From Enterococcus lemanii (GTDB lineage Bacteria; Bacillota; Bacilli; Lactobacillales; Enterococcaceae): a stretch of 44,725 nucleotides of DNA. How positions within the stretch are numbered: position 1 is the first letter of the stretch; every line of letters starts with the position of its first letter. The DNA lies in NCBI RefSeq assembly GCF_016909125.1, contig NZ_JAFBFD010000025.1, positions 1 to 44,725 on the forward strand. Reading direction: 5' to 3'. Made by a program: the position numbers and the translations under genes. The notes beneath the pieces are model-generated. The model was not told the origin of the DNA. It saw nothing but the letters and a program-made list of their open reading frames with translations, and did no database searches. This document shows, one piece after another, positions 39,527 to 44,725 of the stretch.

Positions 39527-40086
39527 TGAGAAAAATTTACTTTCTTCGCCATTCTATTCGTGATCAAAGCGTCCACGATGAAAAAGCGCCTCTAACAACA
39601 CGAGGTAAGCAATTGGCAAATGATTTAGTCCCTTATTTTGGTGATAAGAAAATTCAATTTCTTTTTTCTAGTCCATTTCAAAGAACGATGGAAACCATTA
39701 AACCAGTTGGTAGACACTTTAATTTACCACTTGTTGAACATGACGGACTCAGGGAACGAAAAAACGGGGAATGGTTAACCCAAGATTTTGATCGATACAC
39801 TGAAAAGCAATGGGGCGATTTCGATTTTAAACTTAAAAATGGTGATAGTTTAAATGAGGTAAAAGAAAGGATTGTTCCAACGTTTTATGAAATATTAACG
39901 CAAACAACCGGAAATGGTGTTGTCTGCGGACATGGAACCGCCTTTTCAGTCTTGTTTAACACTTTAACTAACCAATCATTTGGTTATCAAGAATTTTTAA
40001 CAATGAAAATGCCGGATGTTTTTTTGGGAACTTTTGACAATCAACAGCAATTTATTTCTTTTGAGAATATAAAACTTGATTTCTAA
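39526..40086 (+). CDS. Histidine phosphatase family protein
   Basis: Phosphoglycerate mutase-like fold, probable phosphatase. Seen: 186 residues from ATG 39526; the phospho-His motif is FLRHSIRD, where the usual RHG is RHS; SSPFQRTMETIKPV carries the second Arg; LRERKNGEWL holds the acid; VVCGHGTAF carries the second His. The start overlaps the permease stop, better than a longer frame reaching into the permease. The substrate is unknown; its place after a transporter operon is common for such housekeeping phosphatases and does not reveal it. Confidence 0.85.
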   Translation: MRKIYFLRHSIRDQSVHDEKAPLTTRGKQLANDLVPYFGDKKIQFLFSSPFQRTMETIKPVGRHFNLPLVEHDGLRERKNGEWLTQDFDRYTEKQWGDFDFKLKNGDSLNEVKERIVPTFYEILTQTTGNGVVCGHGTAFSVLFNTLTNQSFGYQEFLTMKMPDVFLGTFDNQQQFISFENIKLDF

Positions 40087-40130
40087 AAACAAGGGGAGCC
40101 TTAGAAAAGCTCACCCTTGTTTATTTTTAC
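40087..40130 (+). terminator. Terminator of the amino acid ABC operon
   Basis: AAACAAGGGGAGC (40087-40099) pairs with GCTCACCCTTGTTT (40109-40122) with one bulged position, followed by a T-rich stretch. Confidence 0.88.
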
Positions 40131-40232
40131 ACTAGCAGTATACTCAATAAAGGGGATACGGGGGATAATTTCAACTTTATTTTGTCAAACAAATTCACAA
40201 GACAAGGAAAATAAGAGAAAAGAGGAGAATTT

Positions 40233-41030
40233 ATGACGGATCAGGAACAAATAATGAAAGGTTTAAAGCAAGAGGAGGGTGCGACCAACCAATTAATCGA
40301 ATGTATGTTTAGGAACATCGGTACTGTCGATCCAGTTCTACGTGATGAAATTATTTATCAAGGGTGGATTCAACTGTTAGAAGAGCAGCGTTTGTCCTTA
40401 GAGCAAAAACGCTGGTTGTTAAAGCAAATCCAGGAACAAGAGTCCTTATTTCTAGCGATAGATACAGTCAATGATGCGGTCTTCACTAGAAGTTTTACTT
40501 CACTGTTGCTCGTTTTACTGATTGAAGATCATAAACAAAAAGGTTGGTTAACATTAGAAGAGCAACAACAGATTATAGCAATCAGTTTAACTTATATGGC
40601 ACAAGAAAAAGATAACCGCGGTTTCGTTGAAGGGAAAGGGTGGGCACATGCTTTTGCTCATGGTGCGGATTTATTAGGTTCTTTAAGCCAACTAATTACT
40701 TTAACGACAGAAGATGTTATGGCAATTTTAAACCGTACTAGCCGAGCTTTAATTGAGATTGATGACTTTCTTTATAGCGAAGAAGCTAGATTTTCCATTG
40801 CAATCATCGAATTAATAAAAAATAAAAAATTAGCTGAAAAAGAGTTAAAAACTTGGATTGATAAAAATAATAATCAATTACTTGAAGCAGAGAGTTTTAA
40901 TTTCTGTTGGAGTCAATTCTTATTAACATTAACAAAAATCTTAGACCTTGAAAAAATAGAAATGCCAACTGTTCAAGCTAGTTCAGATGTATTTTTTTCT
41001 TGGATGTACAAAAAGTTCGGTATTATTTAG
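40233..41030 (+). CDS. DUF2785-type protein
   Basis: Helical cytoplasmic protein of 265 residues, function unknown. Seen: all-helix composition, and the segment GKGWAHAFAHGADLLGSL (about 134-152), which I recognise as the conserved core of DUF2785. AGAGGAG precedes the ATG. It appears to be the last ordinary chromosomal gene before the accessory region. Confidence 0.78.
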   Translation: MTDQEQIMKGLKQEEGATNQLIECMFRNIGTVDPVLRDEIIYQGWIQLLEEQRLSLEQKRWLLKQIQEQESLFLAIDTVNDAVFTRSFTSLLLVLLIEDHKQKGWLTLEEQQQIIAISLTYMAQEKDNRGFVEGKGWAHAFAHGADLLGSLSQLITLTTEDVMAILNRTSRALIEIDDFLYSEEARFSIAIIELIKNKKLAEKELKTWIDKNNNQLLEAESFNFCWSQFLLTLTKILDLEKIEMPTVQASSDVFFSWMYKKFGII

Positions 41031-41288
41031 GCTATTGGAAATCCATTATTTTAAAGAGTACTTGAAGTATATTATTTTTTATAACTGGTGGAATAGTTTT
41101 TTAGGTCGTGTTGGAAAAATTAGCTTGTCAATGTAAGCGCCTGATAAGTCTGTTATGCAGGTTGCTCGCGGACAAGCTTAAATGTCTGACAAGCAAAAAT
41201 AAATGTCCGATGATTTTAAACTAATATCGATTGGATTGAATCGCTAACAAGTGTATAATGTCTTTAAAAGCTTTGTGAGGAAAATAAA
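41031..41288. other. Intergenic junction between core chromosome and accessory region
   Basis: No gene. Short related strings occur between about 41122 and 41212: GCTTGTC, GACAAGCTTAAATGTC, GACAAGCAAAAATAAATGTC. They make both inverted (AGCTTGTC/GACAAGCT) and direct (GACAAGC..AAATGTC) repeats. A good promoter follows: TTGGAT (41231-41236), a 17-base gap, TATAAT (41254-41259). This is a candidate place for a mobile-element boundary, but no attachment site can be identified without the other end. Confidence 0.5.
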
Positions 41289-41492
41289 ATGATTGAATTT
41301 GATAATTTAAAAGAGTATTTAAAATGCGGTTTAGGTTTTACAGATTTATTTGAAGAAGAAATGTTTTATTATTTATTAAAACGTGATGGAAAACTTTTTT
41401 ATGATCCAGCAACAAAAATGATGTGTGATGTAAATTTAACGCCAGTTTATTATGTAGAGCAGGTTTATACAGGTAGTAAGTCTTATTTATAA
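41289..41492 (+). CDS. Small protein of unknown function
   Basis: 67 residues, no family recognised. Seen: acidic N-terminal half (IEFDNLKEYLK), many aromatic residues, and a Cys pair (Cys13 and Cys46). No membrane helix. A strong promoter at 41231-41259 and a GTGAGG ribosome site 8 bases upstream of the ATG support expression. It lies on the chromosomal side of the palindromes at 41544, so it could be host or phage. Confidence 0.55.
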   Translation: MIEFDNLKEYLKCGLGFTDLFEEEMFYYLLKRDGKLFYDPATKMMCDVNLTPVYYVEQVYTGSKSYL

Positions 41493-41543
41493 TAAAAAAA
41501 GCAAAAAAAAAAATAAGCTATTACGCTTCTCTAAGGTTTAGTA

Positions 41544-41598
41544 ACTTTATATAATGTATAAAGTGCAAATGTAAGTTTACAGTAGATTATGTTATAAT
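41544..41598. promoter_or_regulatory. Two palindromes and an extended -10 promoter
   Basis: Arms ACTTTATA (41544-41551) and TATAAAGT (41557-41564) form a perfect inverted repeat with TAATG centre. TGTAAGTTTACA (41570-41581) is a second palindrome. TGTTATAAT (TATAAT at 41593-41598) is an extended -10 with no good -35, so the palindromes may be operators for the next gene. The first palindrome and the following bases also resemble a XerCD dif site weakly (about 20 of 28 positions against the Bacillus dif as I remember it), but the XerD arm is poor. Confidence 0.4.
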
Positions 41599-41623
41599 TG
41601 TTTAAAAAAAGTGAGGGGTTATT

Positions 41624-41857
41624 TTGACAATTATCAACAGTGGCCGTTTATGGTCTGGGATTGCGTTAGAAATTATTTTACTGTTATCAATTTTCGCGAT
41701 CTTTTATTTTATTTTTACAAGTGGGAAAATTCGCAAAGATTATTTATCTTCAAAGGGACTTAGTAAATCTTCTTTGTGGTTCGCTATCTTGCTTCAAATA
41801 CTTGCAATGGTTCTTATATACTTTTCAAATATTGACGGTTCTATTATTAGTTTCTAA
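41624..41857 (+). CDS. Small membrane protein of unknown function
   Basis: 77 residues from TTG 41624, with a GTGAGGGG ribosome site. Two hydrophobic helices (about 9-31 and 50-67) separated by a basic loop (SGKIRKDYLSSKGLSKS). No family recognised. Followed by its own terminator (41862-41892). It may be the leftmost phage gene or a host gene; small two-helix proteins of this kind occur in both. Confidence 0.6.
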   Translation: MTIINSGRLWSGIALEIILLLSIFAIFYFIFTSGKIRKDYLSSKGLSKSSLWFAILLQILAMVLIYFSNIDGSIISF

Positions 41858-41861
41858 ACGT

Positions 41862-41896
41862 AAAAAGACTACTCTTGATGAATAGTCTTTTTTTTT
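41862..41896. terminator. Terminator between convergent accessory genes
   Basis: AAAAAGACTA (41862-41871) pairs with TAGTCTTTTT (41883-41892), with further T to 41896. It separates the small membrane protein from the convergent repressor operon and may act in both directions. Confidence 0.82.
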
Positions 41897-41898
41897 GC

Positions 41899-42072
41899 TT
41901 AAAATAGCTTGTTTACGTCTTTTACAATTTTTTCTTTTTGTTTAGCAATTTTTTCTAGATCCAGGAGATTTTTTTTAGCTCTCATAATTTCAATTAATTC
42001 TATCATGTCTTTTTCTGTGGCTTCGTTCATAATAAAATCTTTTATTTTCCTCTTATCCCAGATTTTTTTCAA
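41899..42072 (-). CDS. Small charged coiled-coil protein, TTG start
   Basis: 57 residues, highly charged (about 35 percent Lys, Asp and Glu), predicted helical, with no membrane segment; begins MKKIWDKRKIKDF when the TTG is read as Met. The ribosome site AGGAG (complement of 42081-42085) overlaps the stop codon of the XRE repressor gene, 8 bases before TTG 42072, so the two are translationally coupled. No family recognised. A small partner co-expressed with a phage repressor is plausible, but the role is unknown. Confidence 0.65.
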   Translation of the reverse strand: MKKIWDKRKIKDFIMNEATEKDMIELIEIMRAKKNLLDLEKIAKQKEKIVKDVNKLF

Positions 42073-42083
42073 TTATTTCACTC

Positions 42084-42401
42084 CTATTCCAATTTTATTG
42101 CTTCGATAAAATCTTTCAATTTATCAATTTGGTTTTCACTCAACGTTTTTAAAAAATCTTGATCTTGTGCAGCTTTTTTCTTTTCATTGTAGGGAGGAAT
42201 ATTCAAAAAATCAACTAGGCTAACTTCTAATGCTTCACATAATTTATAGAGCATATCTAATTTGGGTACACTTTCCCTATTAATCATATTACTAAGTGTT
42301 GATTGTCTTATTCCTGTTAAATCTGCAAGTTTATTTATTGTCATGTTTTTTTGTCTTAAAAAATAATAGAGTCTATCAATGATAATTTTATTATGATTCA
42401 T
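42084..42401 (-). CDS. XRE-family repressor, probable phage CI-like regulator
   Basis: 105-residue DNA-binding protein. Seen: N-terminal helix-turn-helix of the Cro/CI type (about 7-62: INKLADLTGIRQSTLSNMIN, then LYKLCEALEVSLVDFL), followed by a basic linker and a short helical C-terminus (SENQIDKLKDFIEAIKLE). AGGAGG precedes the ATG. It is divergent from the phage early genes, with two near-identical palindromes in the shared promoter region, the classic arrangement of a lysogeny switch. There is no peptidase domain, so induction is not by RecA-type self-cleavage in this protein. Confidence 0.88.
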   Translation of the reverse strand: MNHNKIIIDRLYYFLRQKNMTINKLADLTGIRQSTLSNMINRESVPKLDMLYKLCEALEVSLVDFLNIPPYNEKKKAAQDQDFLKTLSENQIDKLKDFIEAIKLE

Positions 42402-42445
42402 AAATTTCCTCCATTTTATTTATTTATATCTTCATTTTAAAGGTA

Positions 42446-42524
42446 TTAACCAAAAATTGTTAACCATTTTGTGTTGCAAAGTATTCCTAAATGGTTTATA
42501 ATCAAATTAACCAATAAGTGTTAA
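42446..42524. promoter_or_regulatory. Divergent phage switch: two operators and promoters
   Basis: Operator copies TTAACCAAAAATTGTTAA (42446-42463) and TTAACCAATAAGTGTTAA (42507-42524) match at 16 of 18 positions and are near-palindromes with TTAAC/GTTAA ends. Rightward promoter: TTGCAA (42474-42479), 17-base gap, consensus TATAAT (42497-42502); its start point falls inside the second operator. A leftward promoter for the repressor (TTAACA then TAAAAT on the minus strand) overlaps the first operator. Inferred: the repressor shuts the early genes and controls itself. Confidence 0.8.
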
Positions 42525-42548
42525 CTTTAACCAAAAGGAGTGTTAAAA

Positions 42549-42839
42549 ATGAGTAGAGAATGTTTAAAAAGTAATGTTATTAAAGTAATTGATAATGTTG
42601 CTCAAGAAAGTTTATCGAAAAAATATTATGACGCTTTTTTATCAGAATTAGAAGATGTTACTGTTGAAGCAATGCCTCTTTTTATGAATGGTATTTTAAT
42701 AAAAGATAATAAAAGTAATGAAATTTTAGTTTACACAATTCCGCTTTCAGATGTTGTAGTTGTTGAATCTCGTTATTCAGATGGTTTTGAAATGTCTAAT
42801 AAATTGGTATTTGAAAACAATGAATGGCTTATCGTTTAA
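42549..42839 (+). CDS. Phage early protein, copy 1 of a tandem pair
   Basis: 96 residues, no family recognised. Seen: helical N-terminal half (LKSNVIKVIDNVAQESLSKK) and strand-rich C-terminal half (ILVYTIPLSDVVVVES); no membrane helix. The start is ATG 42549, with AAGGAG 8 bases upstream; an in-frame GTG at 42540 is part of the ribosome site. First gene behind the rightward promoter. About 70 percent identical to the next gene, so a recent tandem duplication is likely. Confidence 0.8.
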   Translation: MSRECLKSNVIKVIDNVAQESLSKKYYDAFLSELEDVTVEAMPLFMNGILIKDNKSNEILVYTIPLSDVVVVESRYSDGFEMSNKLVFENNEWLIV

Positions 42840-42876
42840 ATTAATTCATAAATAAAAAGGAGAAGGAGTGTTAAAA

Positions 42877-43161
42877 ATGAGTAGAGAATCTTTAAAAAGT
42901 AATGTTATTAAAGTAATTGATAATGTTGCTCAAGAAAGTTTATCGAAAAAATATTATGACACTTTTTTATCAAATGTTACTGCTGAAGCAATGCCTCTTG
43001 TTACGAACGGTATTTTAGTAAAAAATAATAAGGGTAATGAATATTTAATTTACACACTTCCGTTTTCAGATGTTGTAGTGGTTGAGACGTTTTTTTTAGG
43101 TAGTTTTAGTTTTTCTAATAAATTTGTATTTAAAGATAATAAATGGCTTATTGTTAGATAA
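42877..43161 (+). CDS. Phage early protein, copy 2 of a tandem pair
   Basis: 94 residues, a close paralogue of the preceding gene. The first 70-odd bases are nearly identical (including the AAGGAGTGTTAAAA upstream region), the middle lacks three codons, and the C-terminal strands diverge. Divergence is greater toward the C-terminus, as if that part were under different selection. Function unknown. Confidence 0.8.
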   Translation: MSRESLKSNVIKVIDNVAQESLSKKYYDTFLSNVTAEAMPLVTNGILVKNNKGNEYLIYTLPFSDVVVVETFFLGSFSFSNKFVFKDNKWLIVR

Positions 43162-43192
43162 GTTAATTTATAAATAAAAAGGAGAATGTGAA

Positions 43193-43489
43193 ATGAATGT
43201 TGAAAAAGAAGTCCTTTTATTAGGAATGTCACCTTATTCATTTAAAAATGATGATGGTGAATTGATTGAAGGACTAACAGTGCATTACGTTGCACCAGAT
43301 GAATTACTTGAGAATGGAACAGGTTTGAAGCCTATCAAGGCGCGTATGGATATTGCAGATTATAACAAATATCAATTTCAAGAATTGCCTGCGTTATGCA
43401 CGTTGAAAGGGCAATTTCAGTTAAGTAACATGAAGTTGAATATTTTAAGCTTTAGCAACTTTAAACCATTATTCGTTAATGAAAAGTAA
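43193..43489 (+). CDS. Candidate phage ssDNA-binding protein (gene V-like)
   Basis: 98 residues, strand-rich with no long helix and no membrane segment: VLLLGMSPYSFKNDDGELIE, then LTVHYVAPDEL, LCTLKGQFQL, MKLNILSFSNFKPLF. Size (gene V proteins are about 80-110 residues), strand pattern and position before the coat gene fit the small OB-fold ssDNA-binding protein that filamentous phages need for rolling-circle replication. No diagnostic motif is known to me, so this is inference from context. GGAG lies 8 bases before the ATG. Confidence 0.5.
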   Translation: MNVEKEVLLLGMSPYSFKNDDGELIEGLTVHYVAPDELLENGTGLKPIKARMDIADYNKYQFQELPALCTLKGQFQLSNMKLNILSFSNFKPLFVNEK

Positions 43490-43495
43490 CGTGTT

Positions 43496-43993
43496 ATGGA
43501 ACAAGAAATTTTAAATGAGCTTAAAGTTCTTACTGAAATTTTAAAACAAGATGTACAGCTTCGTAGCGATCAATTGCAATTACAAATTGAAAAAAACGAA
43601 AATGAAAAAGAACTTGAAGAAATTGCTAAGGTCGAACAGGAACAAAAGCAATTAGAGATTACTGCAGAAAAAGCAGTAGCAGAAAAACGAGCGGTGCAAC
43701 TTGAGCAATTTATTGAACAATTAGAAGCTAATGAAGTACCTGAAACTGAATTTAAAGCTCAATTGCTTGAAGCATTACAATTAATTGATAGTAATAACAG
43801 CACTGCGTTTCATTCGCTTGGAGAACAACTTGAAACAATTAGTGTGAAACTTGAGAAAACAGAACAATCTAAAAATATTGATGATGCCAGTTACTTTAGT
43901 AGTATGACAATTATCGTGTTCTTATGTTTTGCTATACCAGCGGTAGCAACTTATAAGTTTTTATCTCGGTTATTTGATGGCTTTATTGCCTGA
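43496..43993 (+). CDS. Coiled-coil protein with C-terminal membrane anchor
   Basis: 165 residues: a long Glu/Gln/Lys-rich coiled coil (about 1-80, for example EKNENEKELEEIAKVEQEQK), a second helical stretch to about 128, and one C-terminal membrane helix (about 133-153, MTIIVFLCFAIPAVATY) with a short basic tail. It follows the preceding gene by six bases with no clear ribosome site, so translation is probably coupled. Single-anchor coiled-coil proteins fit a minor virion or assembly protein in a filamentous phage, but the role is unknown. Confidence 0.6.
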   Translation: MEQEILNELKVLTEILKQDVQLRSDQLQLQIEKNENEKELEEIAKVEQEQKQLEITAEKAVAEKRAVQLEQFIEQLEANEVPETEFKAQLLEALQLIDSNNSTAFHSLGEQLETISVKLEKTEQSKNIDDASYFSSMTIIVFLCFAIPAVATYKFLSRLFDGFIA

Positions 43994-44034
43994 TTATAAA
44001 AATAAAAAGTGAATCAAAAGGAGGGGTAGTTAGT

Positions 44035-44184
44035 ATGTTTACAGCAGAAATGTTTGAACCAGTGGTTACAGCAATTACAGGTGTAGCACCTATTGCAATT
44101 GGCGCAGGAGTTTCAGTATTTGCCGTTACATGGGTTGCCAAAAAAGGTTTTGGTTTAGTCAAATCAATGATGAATAAAGGTTAA
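44035..44184 (+). CDS. Predicted major coat protein of a filamentous phage
   Basis: 49-residue protein, below usual gene-finder cut-offs. It begins MFTAEMFEPVVTAITG. Seen: an acidic amphipathic N-terminus (Glu5, Glu8), one continuous hydrophobic helix (about residues 10-35, GVAPIAIGAGVSVFAVTWVA) and a basic end (KKGFGLVKSMMNKG, four Lys). That three-part design is the hallmark of inovirus major coat proteins: the acidic part faces outward, the helix packs, and the Lys residues contact DNA. There is no separate leader peptide, as in Pf3. A strong AAGGAGGGG ribosome site precedes the ATG, as expected for an abundant protein. An intrinsic terminator follows, as after gene VIII in Ff phages. Confidence 0.72.
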   Translation: MFTAEMFEPVVTAITGVAPIAIGAGVSVFAVTWVAKKGFGLVKSMMNKG

Positions 44185-44209
44185 GCAGCAATTTTAAAGT
44201 TACCGATTT

Positions 44210-44243
44210 AGGGGCTAGGGGATACCCTGGCTCTTTTCTTTTT
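44210..44243 (+). terminator. Intrinsic terminator after the coat gene
   Basis: AGGGGCTAGGG (44210-44220) pairs with CCCTGGCTCTT (44225-44235), 11 pairs including three G-T, loop GATA, then TTTTCTTTTT. In Ff phages a terminator in the same place keeps coat protein expression much higher than that of the following gene III. Confidence 0.85.
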
Positions 44244-44258
44244 GAAAGGAGAAATAAC

Positions 44259-44725
44259 ATGTTTGATTTAAAGAAATGGGCTAAAAGAGTAGGTATAGTT
44301 TTTTTATTCTTAGTTTTGCTAGTGCTGGGCATGATGTTTATGCCGTTGACTCGTCTAGTTATGTTGATGATGGTAGATCTAGCAATGATTATGATTCAAA
44401 TAGCACTAGCGTTGGTAGTGATGAAATTAGCATTGATAGCGATTCTTTGGGTGATGGGCAAGAAGAAGATTTCTATGCACAAGATGAAGAATATTTACAA
44501 CAGTTTCAAGGCGAAAGCGTTGTAAGTGATGAAGATTTTCCGTTTCCATTAATAGACGAATCAGAGTTTCAAGGTTCTTCAGTTGTTGAAGATAGTACAT
44601 TTGATATAGTTCCTTTTGCTTCTCGTGCGGTTGCTTCTCGTGCGGTTGCTTCTCGTGCGGTTGCTTCTCGTGGGGTTAGTTGGTCTTATCCTAACTCAGT
44701 TGGTTCAAGTTCTTCATCTTCTCTT
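44259..44725 (+). CDS. Secreted acidic surface protein, pIII-like, split by a frameshift; partial
   Basis: Starts ATG 44259 with GAAAGGAG upstream and encodes MFDLKKWAKRVGIVFL in frame 1. The heptamer T TTT TTA at 44300-44306 lies in exact phase. A -1 slip there continues as ILSFASAGHDVYAVDSS, completing a signal peptide (basic start, hydrophobic core, cleavage after ASA or VYA). The -1 frame is then open to the window end: an Asp/Ser/Glu/Gln-rich stretch (about 80 residues), four ASRAV repeats, then Ser-rich. Without slipping, frame 1 stops at 44525 (88 residues) and is Met/Leu-rich, as a shadow of GAT-rich coding. A secreted low-complexity protein after the coat terminator fits an adsorption protein such as pIII. 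It could also be a T-tract indel. Confidence 0.7.
44618..44677 (+). repeat. 15-bp tandem repeat coding for ASRAV
   Basis: GCTTCTCGTGCGGTT occurs three times in a row (44618-44632, 44633-44647, 44648-44662) and once with one change (44663-44677). It encodes ASRAV repeats in the -1 frame of the surface protein. The repeat keeps the frame, and copy number could vary by slippage. Confidence 0.95.

Larger units (their letters stand above)
41624..44725. mobile_element. Left part of a filamentous-phage-like (inovirus) prophage, running off the window
   Basis: Evidence taken together: divergent repressor switch; short, closely packed genes all on one strand from 42549; a 49-residue coat-like protein with acidic start, one membrane helix and Lys-rich end; an intrinsic terminator right after it; and a secreted acidic, repeat-containing protein next. 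That order (ssDNA-binding candidate, small membrane proteins, major coat, terminator, adsorption protein) is the Ff phage layout. The decisive genes (Zot-like ATPase, replication initiator, integrase) would lie to the right, outside the window. The left boundary is uncertain: anywhere from about 41031 to 41899. Confidence 0.72.

Noticed and set aside
41909-42109. 66-residue hydrophobic plus-strand frame
   Set aside because: It lies opposite the small charged TTG-start gene (41899-42072, minus) and the end of the repressor gene, has no good ribosome site, and its Phe/Ser/Leu-rich composition is the antisense of Lys/Glu-rich coding.
44307-44525. C-terminal 70 residues of the 88-residue frame starting at 44259, rich in Met, Leu and Ile, as a multi-helix membrane protein
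   Set aside because: The Met/Ile-rich composition is what results from reading GAT- and GAA-rich acidic coding in the wrong frame. The -1 frame has the ordered repeats and signal-peptide continuation and stays open to the window end.

Overview
Organism: the window looks like a chromosome segment of a low-GC Gram-positive of the Enterococcus/Vagococcus type (Lactobacillales). The reasons are an EbsA-like gene beside RNase H and lspA, a PyrR-attenuated pyr operon directly after lspA-rluD, a long one-strand aromatic amino acid operon, strong AGGAGG ribosome sites, AT-rich intergenic DNA and no T-box. The species is not determined from sequence alone. Layout: (1) 1-4734 is a housekeeping block: a possible decayed coding stretch, cardiolipin synthase, an RNase H-family gene on the minus strand, an EbsA-like membrane protein, a CBS-domain protein, lspA and an RluD-type pseudouridine synthase. 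(2) 4731-16442 is the complete UMP pathway, with one promoter, one PyrR-type attenuator, then pyrR-pyrP-pyrB-pyrC-carA-carB-pyrK-pyrD-pyrF-pyrE and a terminator. CarA has lost the catalytic Cys and His of its glutaminase site. (3) 16514-18898 is an intact IS66-family element with near-perfect terminal inverted repeats and an exact 8-bp target duplication. (4) 18959-21826 holds rqcH, a DUF1622-type membrane protein and an unknown anchored protein. (5) 21823-33155 is a two-operon aromatic amino acid region. A Trp-codon leader peptide precedes a TrpXYZ-type ABC transporter, and a Tyr/Phe-codon leader peptide precedes aroE-aroF-aroB-aroC-tyrA-aroA-aroK-pheA. Both leaders fold into the same five-segment ladder ending in a terminator and look like diverged copies of one ribosome-sensing attenuator. 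(6) 33163-35432 has aroD behind a deleted MFS transporter gene, with a divergent LysR regulator. (7) 35590-41030 has a DegV protein, a complete polar amino acid ABC transporter (ATPase, lipoprotein, two permeases), a histidine phosphatase and a DUF2785-type protein. (8) About 41289 to the right edge is accessory DNA that reads as the left part of a filamentous-phage (inovirus-like) prophage. It has a divergent XRE repressor with paired operators, duplicated small early genes, a candidate ssDNA-binding protein, a coiled-coil membrane protein, a 49-residue major-coat-like protein, an intrinsic terminator and a pIII-like acidic surface protein that runs off the window. That last gene is split between two frames exactly at a T7 tract carrying the heptamer T TTT TTA; a -1 slip restores a good signal peptide. 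How the parts work together: the pyr operon makes UMP under uracil-nucleotide feedback through PyrR. The aro operon makes chorismate, prephenate and the Phe/Tyr precursors, and appears to be read out by translation of Tyr/Phe codons, while tryptophan uptake is read out by Trp codons. The phage end (Zot-like ATPase, replication initiator, integrase and right attachment site) lies outside the window, so the prophage call rests on coat-protein features and gene order, not on a morphogenesis gene.
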